Positions 1 to 6,666 of a DNA stretch of 16,897 nt are shown here, piece by piece. The notes under the pieces are model-generated. The model was not told where the DNA came from. It did not search any database and saw only the letters and a program-made list of their open reading frames with translations. Position 1 is the first letter of the stretch. Each line of letters begins with the position of its first letter. The stretch lies in assembly GCA_036507005.1 (NCBI GenBank), contig DASXQT010000017.1, positions 1 through 16,897 of the forward strand, given 5' to 3'. The position numbers and the translations under genes are program-made. The stretch comes from WS-2 sp036507005 (GTDB lineage: Bacteria > Eisenbacteria > RBG-16-71-46).

Positions 1-272
1 GCGACCTGGATGCCCGGATACGGGCGGGCCAGGCGCGCCGTGGTGAGGCGCTTGTAGGCCGCGCCCTCGGTGAGGCGCATCCGCTCCATGAGGAAGGCCT
101 TCATGCAGGAATAGCCCTCCGCCAGGTAGAGCCTGCGCTCGCCGATCTCGGCGATGCGGGTGAGGATCACGGCGAACGACTTGCGATCGTGCGCGACGCG
201 CTGGTCGAAGTCGAGCAGGGCCTGGTTGCTGAAATGGGAAGTGGCGAAGGGATTGGCTGTACCGGCATTCAT
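1..272 (-). CDS. HNH endonuclease-family protein, N-terminal fragment (cut by left edge)
   Basis: About 90 residues are visible from an ATG at 272-270; the frame is open to the window edge. The segment around IAEIGERRLYLAEGYSCM and the following LTEGAAYKRL..ARLARPYP pattern match the helical N-terminal region of a multi-copy family of HNH endonuclease proteins in high-GC Gram-negatives, where an IDxRRLYL..GY/C-S element precedes a C-terminal HNH domain. The HNH domain itself would lie beyond position 1 and is not seen. A weak CTGGAG ribosome site lies about 10 nt before the ATG. The gene is divergent from ygfZ across a 329-bp gap. The family assignment is recognition from memory. The family's biological role (DNA nicking or cleavage, perhaps mobile) is not established. 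A C-terminal half of the same family sits at the other edge of the window. Confidence 0.7.
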   Translation of the reverse strand, partial: MNAGTANPFATSHFSNQALLDFDQRVAHDRKSFAVILTRIAEIGERRLYLAEGYSCMKAFLMERMRLTEGAAYKRLTTARLARPYPGIQV

Positions 273-441
273 GGCCCGAAACTCCAGCGGGGGCTGGGTG
301 TGATCTCAGGGGCCGGGGCGCACTCTTTGTAGCATGGCGCTCCGAGACGCACGCCCGGGCGCGCTGAGCGCACGAAATGGATCGCGACGACTTCTTTCGC
401 TCCCGGCGCGCGATCGGCCCGCCCGCGCGCCCCCTCCGCGC

Positions 442-469
442 GCTGGCGCGCAATGGCGAAAGCGCCAGC
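442..469. repeat. 8-bp perfect inverted repeat, possible hairpin or operator
   Basis: GCTGGCGC at 442-449 is matched by GCGCCAGC at 462-469 with a 12-nt loop. It lies in the divergent intergenic region, about 170 bp upstream of the leftward HNH-family start and 133 bp upstream of ygfZ. No T-run follows on either strand, so it is not a standard terminator. It could be an operator or chance in GC-rich DNA. Confidence 0.35.
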
Positions 470-496
470 TCGCCGCGCATGACGCACGCGTGGAAA

Positions 497-520
497 GCGT
501 CAAGATAATTCTGCGTCAAG
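497..520 (+). promoter_or_regulatory. Possible ygfZ promoter with 8-bp direct repeat
   Basis: GATAAT (504-509) is a good -10 match in otherwise very GC-rich DNA. An ATGACG at 479-484 could be a -35, but the 19-nt spacing is long. The -10 is embedded between two copies of GCGTCAAG (497-504, 513-520; period 16 nt), which could be a binding site for a regulator. Transcription would start about 80 nt before the ygfZ ATG. This is inference from a single strand motif. Confidence 0.25.
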
Positions 521-601
521 TCCCTCGGCCCGCCGCGCGCGGAGGGCTTCGCACGCGCGCCGGCGTTTGCGCGCTCGCGGGCGCGCCGATAGCCTCCGCG
601 C

Positions 602-1468
602 ATGGAACGCCCGAGCCCCCCATCCGCGCCGGAGACGGCGCCGCGCGCCGCGAGCGTGCTGCGGCTCGAGGGCCGCGACGCTCTCGACCTGCTGCACCGC
701 ATCTCGACCCGTTTTCTCTCGGACCTCGAGCCCGGCCGGTGCCGCGCGGCGCCGTTCTGCGACTTCCGCGGGCGGCTGCTCCACCGCGCCGCCGTCGCGC
801 GGACCGGGGACGGCGCGGTGTGGCTGCTGCGCGACGACGCCCCTGGCGGCGAGCTGGCGGAGTTCGTCGAGGGCCACGTGTTCCGCGAGGACGTCCGGAT
901 CGCGGACCTCGGCCCCCGCCTGCGCGCGTGCGCCGCACCGCCAGGGGGCGCGCCCGCGCCCGGCGAGATCCAGGAGCGCGATGGCGTCCCGGTGCGCCTC
1001 GCGCTCGAGCCCGGTCGCGTCCTCGCGATCGTCCCGGCGGAGGACATGTGCGGGCCCGAGGACGAGCGGGCGCGCATCCGCGCCGGCCGGCCCCGCCACG
1101 GGCACGAAATCCATCCCGACTTCAATCCCTTCGAGGTCGGGCTCGCCCACGAGGTTCACCTCGGCAAGGGCTGCTACGCGGGGCAGGAGGCGCTCATGCG
1201 CCTGGTCACCTACCGCAGCGTGCGAAGGCGGCTGGTGCGGCTCGAGGGCGCGGGCCCCGCTCCCATGGCCCCGGGCGAGGTACGGGCGGCGGGCGTGGCC
1301 GCCGGGCGCCTGACCAGCGTGGCCGAGGACGGCGCAGGAGGCTGGCTCGCGCTCGCGGTGCTGCGCGACGAGGCGGCCGCGGCGGGCGCGCCGCTCGAAA
1401 TCCAGGGCGCGGGCGCGGTGCGCGCGCCCGAGCCCTTCGAGCTCACCCAGCCTCTCGGCCTGGCCTGA
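602..1468 (+). CDS. ygfZ: YgfZ/GcvT-domain tRNA-modifying/Fe-S maintenance protein
   Basis: The 288-residue product is a folate-binding YgfZ-family protein, related to the glycine cleavage T protein (GcvT) and the eukaryotic Iba57. It helps maintain certain Fe-S enzymes and acts in the cytoplasm. The diagnostic signature KGCYAGQE is at residues 189-196, including the conserved cysteine. The N-terminal part (LRLEGRDALDLLHRIST..L) shows the GcvT-like fold pattern, and the segment just before the signature (FNPFEVGLAHEV) also fits the family. Length is normal or slightly short for the family (roughly 290-330). The ATG at 602 is the first that leaves the whole domain intact; no clear ribosome site precedes it. 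It is the only rightward gene here, convergent with the FlgD-like gene 27 bp away, and probably monocistronic. Confidence 0.88.
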   Translation: MERPSPPSAPETAPRAASVLRLEGRDALDLLHRISTRFLSDLEPGRCRAAPFCDFRGRLLHRAAVARTGDGAVWLLRDDAPGGELAEFVEGHVFREDVRIADLGPRLRACAAPPGGAPAPGEIQERDGVPVRLALEPGRVLAIVPAEDMCGPEDERARIRAGRPRHGHEIHPDFNPFEVGLAHEVHLGKGCYAGQEALMRLVTYRSVRRRLVRLEGAGPAPMAPGEVRAAGVAAGRLTSVAEDGAGGWLALAVLRDEAAAAGAPLEIQGAGAVRAPEPFELTQPLGLA

Positions 1469-1483
1469 GCCGCCCGAGGCGGC
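1469..1483. terminator. Short GC hairpin between convergent genes
   Basis: GCCGCC (1469-1474), loop CGA, GGCGGC (1478-1483) forms a perfect 6-bp stem immediately after the ygfZ stop and before the stop of the convergent FlgD-like gene. No T-run follows on either strand, so it is at best a weak or Rho-assisted terminator. Confidence 0.3.
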
Positions 1484-1495
1484 GGGCCTCGTCGA

Positions 1496-2044
1496 TCAAT
1501 GCACCTCGATGTCGCCGCAGAGCGCCTCGTCCCCGGCCACGAGCACCGCGCGGTAGATCCCGGCCGCCACGCGCGCCGCGTTGTCGTCGGTCAGGTTCCA
1601 GCTCACGATGAAGAAGCCCGACGCCACCTCGGAATCCAGGAGCGTGCGGACGACGGTTGCTTCCCGCCCCGGCCCCGGGCCCGGGGCGTAGATCGCCAGG
1701 GTGACGTGGCGGGCGGTGGGCAGGGAGAATTGGAGCCGGGTCTCCTGATCGGAGGGATTCGGGTAGGCCGGATACAGGCAGAGGGCGCTCGGAGGCGGAG
1801 CGGGCACGGCGAGGGGCGTGGCCTGCCTCGCCGCGGCGCCCGTGATTCCCGACTCCGCGCCCGACCCCGGCGCACAACCCCAGTCGCGCGGGTCGGGCTC
1901 GCCGACCAGGGTGCCGTCCGCCGTTGTCCCGGTGATGCCCTCGAAGGGGCTGCGCATGCACGCCGGTAGGTGGCGGGGCGGAGCGGCGCCCGCGAGCGCG
2001 AGTGCGAAAAGTGCCGCCCCGATCCGGATCGCTCGATGCCTCAT
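1496..2044 (-). CDS. Small secreted protein with FlgD-like / T9SS-type C-terminal Ig domain
   Basis: The 182-residue product starts with a Sec signal peptide (MRHRAIRIG then a hydrophobic run to about residue 21, likely cut after AGA). A low-complexity Gly/Ala/Pro region spans about residues 30-85. The C-terminal 90 residues (about 91-182) form a FlgD-like Ig module: YPNPSDQETRLQFSLP, then VTLAIYA, VRTLLD, and W-N-L-T-DD-N..VAAGIYRAVL. Such modules close many secreted proteins in FCB and Eisenbacteria-type genomes and may act as sorting or surface-attachment domains; the final charged segment usual for type IX sorting is weak here. Four cysteines (29, 57, 89, 176) could form disulfides. LPAC at 26-29 is a poor lipobox. 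The ATG is supported by a strong ribosome site at 2051-2058. Function is unknown. Confidence 0.75.
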   Translation of the reverse strand: MRHRAIRIGAALFALALAGAAPPRHLPACMRSPFEGITGTTADGTLVGEPDPRDWGCAPGSGAESGITGAAARQATPLAVPAPPPSALCLYPAYPNPSDQETRLQFSLPTARHVTLAIYAPGPGPGREATVVRTLLDSEVASGFFIVSWNLTDDNAARVAAGIYRAVLVAGDEALCGDIEVH

Positions 2045-2050
2045 GGGATG

Positions 2051-2058
2051 CTCCTCTC
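2051..2058 (-). promoter_or_regulatory. Strong ribosome binding site of the FlgD-like gene
   Basis: GAGAGGAG on the minus strand lies 6 nt before the ATG at 2044. It fixes the start and shows the gene is translated independently of groEL, 183 bp upstream of it. Confidence 0.7.
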
Positions 2059-2206
2059 GATGGTGGGCGTGGCTCGTGCCGCGCGGCGCGTGCGACCGGA
2101 GGACGAGTGTAGCGGAACGCGGCCGCCGGAGCCCGCGCGACCGCGAGGCCGGGGGCGCGCGCGATCCGGCGTTGCGCGGAGGCCCGCTCGCCGGAGCCGC
2201 CCCGGC

Positions 2207-2221
2207 GCGTGGGGTCCACGC
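2207..2221 (-). terminator. GC hairpin just after groEL
   Basis: On the minus strand, GCGTGG, loop ACC, CCACGC forms a perfect 6-bp stem starting 6 nt after the groEL TAG stop (2230-2228). There is no U-tract. Its position at the end of the long leftward gene train makes it a candidate end signal, but the evidence is only a short stem in GC-rich DNA. Confidence 0.3.
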
Positions 2222-2227
2222 CGCCGG

Positions 2228-3823
2228 CTACGCCTCCGGCGGCGGCTCTTCCTCCTCGCTGTCCACCACGATCGCGTCGGTGGTGAGCACCAGCGTGCCG
2301 ATGCTGGACGCGTTCTGGAGCGCGCAGCGCACCACCTTGGCGGGATCGAGGATCCCGGCCGCGGCCAGGTCCTCGAACGTGCACGTCCAGGCGTTGAACC
2401 CCAGCGCGCCGCTCTCGCGGCGGATGCGCTCCACCACGACCGCGCCCTCCATGCCGGCGTTCTCCGCGATCTGGTGCGCGGGGCTCTCGAGCGCCGCCCA
2501 CACGATGTCGCGCCCCACCGGCTCGTCGCCCGGCAGGTCGAGCGCGCGCACCGCGGGCTGCGCGCGCAGCAGCGCGACGCCGCCGCCGGCCACCACGCCC
2601 TCCTCCACCGCGGCGCGCGCCGCGGCGAGCGCGTCCTCGATCCGGTCGCGGCGCTCGGCGAGGGCGAGCGCCGTGTGGGCGCCGACGCGGATCACGGCCA
2701 CCCCGCCCGACAGCTTGGCCAGACGCTCGCGCAGGCGCTCGCGGTCGTAGTCGGAGTCGCACTGGCCGAGCTCGCGCTGGATGCGCGCGATGCGCGAGCG
2801 GATCTCGGGAGCGCTCCCGCCGCCCTCGAGCAGCGTGGTGGAGTCGCGATCCACGCGCACCCGCTGCGCGCGCCCGAAATCGCGGGCCTCGATGCGGTTC
2901 ACCGGACGCCCGAGCTCGCGCGAGAACAGCGTGGCCCCGGTCAGCACCGCGAGGTCCTCGAGCAACCCGTGACGCCGCTCGGCGCTCGCGGGCGCGCGCA
3001 CCGCGACCGAGTGCACCGTGCCCCGCAGGCGGTTCACCACCATCATCGCCAGCGCCTCGCCCTCGACGTCGTCGGCCACCACCAGCAGCGAGCGCCCGGC
3101 GCGGGCGGCGAGCTCGAGCGCCGGCAGCAGGTCGCCCGCGGCCGAGAACTTGTGGTCGGCGAGCAGGATGAGACTGCTCTCGAGCGCGACCTCCATGGTC
3201 TCGGGCTCGGTGACGAAGTAAGGCGAGAGGTAGCCGCGGTCGAAGCGCACCCCCTCCACCACCTCGAGCGTGGTGCCGGTGCCGCGCCCCTCCTCGACCG
3301 TGATCACGCCCGCGTTGCCGACGCGATCGATGGCCGCCGCGATCAGCTCGCCGATCCCGGCGTCGCCGTGGGCGCTCACGGTGGCGATGTGCGCGATGTC
3401 GGCCCGGCCCTGCATGGGGCGGGACTGCAAGCGCAGCGACTCCACGGCCGCGGCGACGGCGCGCTCGATGCCGCGCCGGATCGGCATCGGGCCGTGGCCC
3501 GCCGCGATCGCCTCGAGCCCGCGGGTCACGATGGCGTGCGCGAGCACGGTGGCCGTGGTGGTGCCGTCGCCCGCGACCTCGCCGGTCTTGAGCGCCACTT
3601 CCTTCACGAGCCGGGCGCCCATGTTCTCGAAGCGGTCCTCGAGCACGACCTCGCGGGAGATCACGAGGCCGTCGTTCGTGATCGTGGGCGACCCGCCGCC
3701 GTGCTCGATCACCACGTTGCGGCCGCGCGGGCCCAGGGTGACGCGCACCGCGCCCGCGAGCTGGTCCACGCCGCGGCGCAGCGCGTGGCGCGCGGCGTCG
3801 TCGAACTGGATGCGTTTGCCCAT
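2228..3823 (-). CDS. groEL: Divergent GroEL/Cpn60 chaperonin with acidic tail
   Basis: The 531-residue product is a full-length group I chaperonin, colinear with E. coli GroEL (548). ATPase elements are present: TLGPRGRN at 29-36, D51 in TNDG, AGDGTTTATVLA with D86, D397 in IEDALAAARAAVEEG, VVAGGG about 410-415 and the ILDP aspartate D493. The apical substrate-binding aromatics in DRGYLSPYF (195-203) are retained. Two oddities: the nucleotide-pocket NAA of canonical GroEL is NAW (477-479) followed by TCTFED, and the C-terminal Gly-Gly-Met repeat is missing, replaced by SEEEEPPPEA. No groES is adjacent. It probably is an accessory paralog, with the main groESL elsewhere. It begins 9 bp after the GT-C gene stop, with a ribosome site overlapping that stop, so it is likely cotranscribed with the envelope cassette. 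Active ATPase is likely from the catalytic residues; substrate range is unknown. Confidence 0.93.
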   Translation of the reverse strand: MGKRIQFDDAARHALRRGVDQLAGAVRVTLGPRGRNVVIEHGGGSPTITNDGLVISREVVLEDRFENMGARLVKEVALKTGEVAGDGTTTATVLAHAIVTRGLEAIAAGHGPMPIRRGIERAVAAAVESLRLQSRPMQGRADIAHIATVSAHGDAGIGELIAAAIDRVGNAGVITVEEGRGTGTTLEVVEGVRFDRGYLSPYFVTEPETMEVALESSLILLADHKFSAAGDLLPALELAARAGRSLLVVADDVEGEALAMMVVNRLRGTVHSVAVRAPASAERRHGLLEDLAVLTGATLFSRELGRPVNRIEARDFGRAQRVRVDRDSTTLLEGGGSAPEIRSRIARIQRELGQCDSDYDRERLRERLAKLSGGVAVIRVGAHTALALAERRDRIEDALAAARAAVEEGVVAGGGVALLRAQPAVRALDLPGDEPVGRDIVWAALESPAHQIAENAGMEGAVVVERIRRESGALGFNAWTCTFEDLAAAGILDPAKVVRCALQNASSIGTLVLTTDAIVVDSEEEEPPPEA

Positions 3824-3829
3824 GCTGGA

Positions 3830-3834
3830 TCCTC
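3830..3834 (-). promoter_or_regulatory. groEL ribosome binding site overlapping upstream stop
   Basis: GAGGA on the minus strand lies 6 nt before the groEL ATG (3823) and shares bases with the TGA stop of the GT-C gene (3835-3833). This supports translational coupling of the two genes and the chosen start. Confidence 0.6.
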
Positions 3835-5566
3835 AGTGCCGCGGCGAGCGCCGTGCGTAGCGGCGCGCGGCCTCCTGGACCCGCTCGGTGGCGCCGGGAA
3901 GCGACGCCGCCCGCGCGTAGAGCCTGCCCGCCGCGAGCGAATCGCCGAGCTTCTCGAAGCAGACCGCCGCGTTGAGCGGGTACTCGAAGTTGTCGGGCGA
4001 AGCGTCCGCGAGCTTGACCAGTTCGTGGGCGGCCCCGGCCCAGTCGCCGGCGCTGCCCAGCAGGTGCGCCAGCTCGCGGTGGTCCTGCTCCCACTCCGGG
4101 TCGCGGGCGGCGGCGGCGCCCTCCGGCCCCTTCACCACCTCGACCCACACGCCGCTGCTGTCGAAGCGGAAGAAGTAGTCGCGCCCCGGCTCCTCCTTGG
4201 GCCCGCGCGGCCGGTAATAGGAGTAGTAGCCGCCCGAGATCGTGGAGTCGCGGTACCACACGCGCAGCGCCGGCCCGTCGCCCGCCACCCAGCCGATGTG
4301 CTGCGGAACGCGCGCGAAGTAGAGCCGGGAATGCGGGGGCACGGCGGGATGCTTGGCCAGCAGGTCGTCGCGCAGGGTGCGGAGGAAGTACCCGGCGCGG
4401 CGCTGGAAGGCCTCCGAGGCCCAGTCCCACGACGGCGTGTCGGCCCGCAGCGGGCGGATCGCCGCGAGCGCGACCACCAGCGCGAGCGCGATCCCGGGGC
4501 GGCGGCGGAGGGCGTGCATGATCGCGAGCCAGGCCCCGAACGCCCCGAACAGCCCGTAGTACGCGTGCCAGTTGATCGAGGGCATGAAGACCGGGAGCGA
4601 GCCCACCACGCCCCACGCCACGGCGAACGCCATCGCGCGGCCTTCCGGGACGCGCGGCTCGGCCTTCTCCGCGCCGCGGCCGCCGAGCGCGGCCCACGCG
4701 GCGAGCGCGGCGAGCGCGGCGGCGCCCGCGAGCCCGCCCAGCAGCGCGGCCGCGGCGCCCGACTGAGGATGGGGCAGCTCGTCGAGGCTCACCAGCGCGA
4801 GCGCGGTCTTGGCCGCCGTGATCGCGGGCGAGGGACGCCCGGCCGACTCCACCGTCTCGAGATAAGGCCCCCACAGCCGGCCGAGGAGCCGCGGGTGGAG
4901 CAGGGCCCAGGCTGCGGTCACGAGGAGGAGCGGCGCGACCCGGCGGAGCGCCGCCGCGGGACGCTCGCGGTCCACGAGCAGCGCCCAGCCGAAGGCGAGC
5001 GGCGTCAGCACCGCGGCGGTCTCCTTGCTGAGCAGGGCGAGGGCGAGCAGCAGCGCCGCGGCCGCCCCGCGCCGGCGCGCGAACGCGTGCAGGAACAGGA
5101 GCGCGAACAGGAAGAACCACAGCTCCTGCACCCCCGCCACCCACAGGAGCGGCCCGGCCCAGCAGGCGAGCGCTGCCACCGCGGCGGTGGCGAGCGCGGC
5201 GACCCGCGTCCCCGCGATGTGGCGCGCGAGCGCGAAGTAGAGCGCCATGCCCGCGAGCCAGAGCGCGAAGCTCGCCAGGTGGAACGGCAGCTCGTGGATG
5301 CCGAAGGCGCGCTGCATCGCCCAGTAGTGCAGCTCGCGCGACACCGGGCGGTACCAGTTGAAGAGCAGCCGGTGCGGCGTCCACAGCGAGGCAAACGAGG
5401 CGTGCAGGGTCTTGTCGAGGATGGCGTAGTCGTCGCTGATGAAGACCAGGGAGAGCGCGGGCCAGTAGGATGCGGCGAGGAAGATCGCGAGCAGAGCGGT
5501 GACGGCCGGGAGGCCCAGGCCCGCGCCGCCCTCCCCGGGACGGCGCGGGGCCGTCCCGCCCTTCAC
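3833..5566 (-). CDS. GT-C-type polytopic membrane glycosyltransferase-like protein with TPR tail (paralog A)
   Basis: The 577-residue product is a multi-spanning inner-membrane protein with hydrophobic segments from about residue 20 to 370, then a soluble C-terminal region. A DD motif in the first predicted periplasmic loop (FISDDYAILDK, about 43-52), followed by WYRPVSRELHYW (71-82) and LLSKETAAV (178-186), is the pattern of GT-C glycosyltransferases, which use polyprenyl-linked sugars; donor and acceptor cannot be read from sequence. A conserved soluble block around RVWYRDSTISGGYYSYYRPRG (435-455) and a TPR-like pair (about 495-555, LGSAGDWAGAAHELVKLA) follow. It is clearly paralogous to the gene at 8515-10224. 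GTG at 5566 forms a GTGA overlap with the upstream stop; GTG at 5575 is possible but would have its ribosome site too close. A function other than glycosyl transfer cannot be excluded. Confidence 0.75.
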   Translation of the reverse strand: MKGGTAPRRPGEGGAGLGLPAVTALLAIFLAASYWPALSLVFISDDYAILDKTLHASFASLWTPHRLLFNWYRPVSRELHYWAMQRAFGIHELPFHLASFALWLAGMALYFALARHIAGTRVAALATAAVAALACWAGPLLWVAGVQELWFFLFALLFLHAFARRRGAAAALLLALALLSKETAAVLTPLAFGWALLVDRERPAAALRRVAPLLLVTAAWALLHPRLLGRLWGPYLETVESAGRPSPAITAAKTALALVSLDELPHPQSGAAAALLGGLAGAAALAALAAWAALGGRGAEKAEPRVPEGRAMAFAVAWGVVGSLPVFMPSINWHAYYGLFGAFGAWLAIMHALRRRPGIALALVVALAAIRPLRADTPSWDWASEAFQRRAGYFLRTLRDDLLAKHPAVPPHSRLYFARVPQHIGWVAGDGPALRVWYRDSTISGGYYSYYRPRGPKEEPGRDYFFRFDSSGVWVEVVKGPEGAAAARDPEWEQDHRELAHLLGSAGDWAGAAHELVKLADASPDNFEYPLNAAVCFEKLGDSLAAGRLYARAASLPGATERVQEAARRYARRSPRH

Positions 5567-6666
5567 CGCCGCCACTCGGCCAGGAACAGGTTGGTCTCGC
5601 CGCGGACCTTTCCCCCGCGGTTGGAGGCGAAGGCCAGCCAGCGCCCGTCGGGGCTAAACATCGGGAAGCTGTCGAAGGTCGGATCGCGGGTCACGGGCTC
5701 CGGCGTGCCGCCGCCGACCGGGACCAGGTAGAGATCGAAGTTGCGGCCGGTCGGGTTCTCCCAGTTCGAGGCGTAGATCAGACGCTTCCCGTCGGGCGTG
5801 AAGTAGGGCGCGAACGAGGCGCCGGGCTGGTGCGTGACCTGGCGCTTGCCGGAACCGTCGGCGCGCATCACCCACAGGTCCATGCGGGTCGGGCGCACCT
5901 CGTTGCGCGCGATCAGCGCGCGGTAGGTGGCCGCCTCCGCCGAGTCGGCCGGCGAGTTGCGGCGCCAGCAGATCCATGCTCCGTCGCGCGAGAAGAAGGC
6001 CCCGCCGTCGTAGCCCAGCTCGCTCGTGAGGCGCGTGCGGGCGCTCCCGTCGGGATGCATCTTCCACAGGTCCACGTCGCCCGAGTCGAGCGAGGTGTAG
6101 ACGATCCAGGCTCCGTCGACCGAGACGGTGGCCTCGGCGTCGTAGCCCGGATGGTCGGTGAGGCGCCTCAGGTCCGAGCCGTCGGGGCGGGCGGTGAAGA
6201 TCTCGTAGCCCGGGTAGAGCGGCCACACGTAGCCCTTCGAATAGTCGGGCGGCGGCGGGCAGGAATCTGCGGCGAGGTGGGTCGACGCGAAGAGAATCCG
6301 GCGGTCGCGGTCGTAGAAGTAGCCGCAAGTGGTGCGGCCGCGGCCGGTGCTGACCCGCGTGAGCGCGCCGCTCGCGAGGTCGAGCACGTACATCTGGTCG
6401 CACGGCCAGTCGCCGCGGGTGGACTGATAGATGAGCCGCGCGCCGTCGCCCGACCAGTAGGCCTCGGCGTTCTGGCCGCCGAAGGTGAGCTGCCACAGGT
6501 GCGCGAAGTGGGCCTCGCCCGGGCGGATCAGGCTGTCGGCGCTGGCGGCGCCGGGCGGGACCGGGGGCGCGGCCGCGGAGGGCAGCGCGAGCATCGCGGC
6601 GAGCGCCAGCGCCGCGGCGAACGCAGACGCGGCGCGCGCCGGCGCCAGGATCGGGCGCGCCGTCAC
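5563..6666 (-). CDS. Exported TolB-like (PD40) beta-propeller protein
   Basis: The 367-residue product has an N-terminal signal peptide (hydrophobic run about residues 12-33, likely cut near SAAA-P), then repeated PD40/WD40-like strands: DGARLIYQSTRG (74-85), DRRILFASTHL (121-131), DGAWIVYTS (184-192), DGAWICWRRN (228-237), PDGKRLIYASNW (291-302) and SPDGRWLAFASNRGG (338-352), each alternating with a blade such as DLWKMHPDGS or DLYLVPVGGG. This gives about six blades and no hydrolase domain. The N-terminal domain of true TolB is not evident, so this is a TolB-like propeller in the periplasm or on the surface, probably a binding module. GTG at 6666 overlaps the peptidase stop as GTGA, so translation is coupled; no internal ATG precedes the signal peptide. 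Ligand unknown. Confidence 0.8.
   Translation of the reverse strand: MTARPILAPARAASAFAAALALAAMLALPSAAAPPVPPGAASADSLIRPGEAHFAHLWQLTFGGQNAEAYWSGDGARLIYQSTRGDWPCDQMYVLDLASGALTRVSTGRGRTTCGYFYDRDRRILFASTHLAADSCPPPPDYSKGYVWPLYPGYEIFTARPDGSDLRRLTDHPGYDAEATVSVDGAWIVYTSLDSGDVDLWKMHPDGSARTRLTSELGYDGGAFFSRDGAWICWRRNSPADSAEAATYRALIARNEVRPTRMDLWVMRADGSGKRQVTHQPGASFAPYFTPDGKRLIYASNWENPTGRNFDLYLVPVGGGTPEPVTRDPTFDSFPMFSPDGRWLAFASNRGGKVRGETNLFLAEWRR

Larger units (their letters stand above)
273..601. other. Divergent intergenic region between HNH-family gene and ygfZ
   Basis: This 329-bp stretch contains no convincing gene. Frames through it are open only because of the high GC content and show no recognisable domain. 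It holds an 8-bp perfect inverted repeat (442-449 with 462-469), a direct repeat GCGTCAAG (497-504 and 513-520), and the one AT-richer patch in the region, which includes a GATAAT box at 504-509. It should contain the promoters for both flanking genes; only the ygfZ-side candidate could be pointed to. Confidence 0.6.
2045..2227. other. Gap between groEL and the FlgD-like gene
   Basis: The gap is 183 bp and holds the hairpin next to groEL (2207-2221) and the strong ribosome site of the FlgD-like gene (2051-2058). A lone TACACT on the minus strand (2111-2106) is the best -10-like hexamer, but no -35 is at the right distance. I see no gene. Confidence 0.5.

Noticed and set aside
273..601. tRNA or small RNA gene in the divergent region
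   Set aside because: No T-loop signature or cloverleaf arms; only one hairpin and one direct repeat are found.
334..1611. Plus-strand frame starting in the divergent region and crossing ygfZ in another phase
   Set aside because: Arg/Pro/Ala-rich product with no recognisable fold; the ygfZ frame carries the KGCYAGQE signature.
2228..3823. GroEL as part of a standard groESL operon
   Set aside because: No GroES-like frame lies within 1 kb on either side; the upstream neighbour is the GT-C gene.
1443..5384. Long minus-strand frame shifted relative to groEL and the GT-C gene
   Set aside because: It is a shadow frame of those genes; composition is Arg/Gly/Ala repeats without domains.
1970..5731. 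Long plus-strand open frame opposite groEL and the GT-C gene
   Set aside because: Low-complexity Arg/Ala/Gly/His product with no motif; groEL and the GT-C protein on the other strand are certain.
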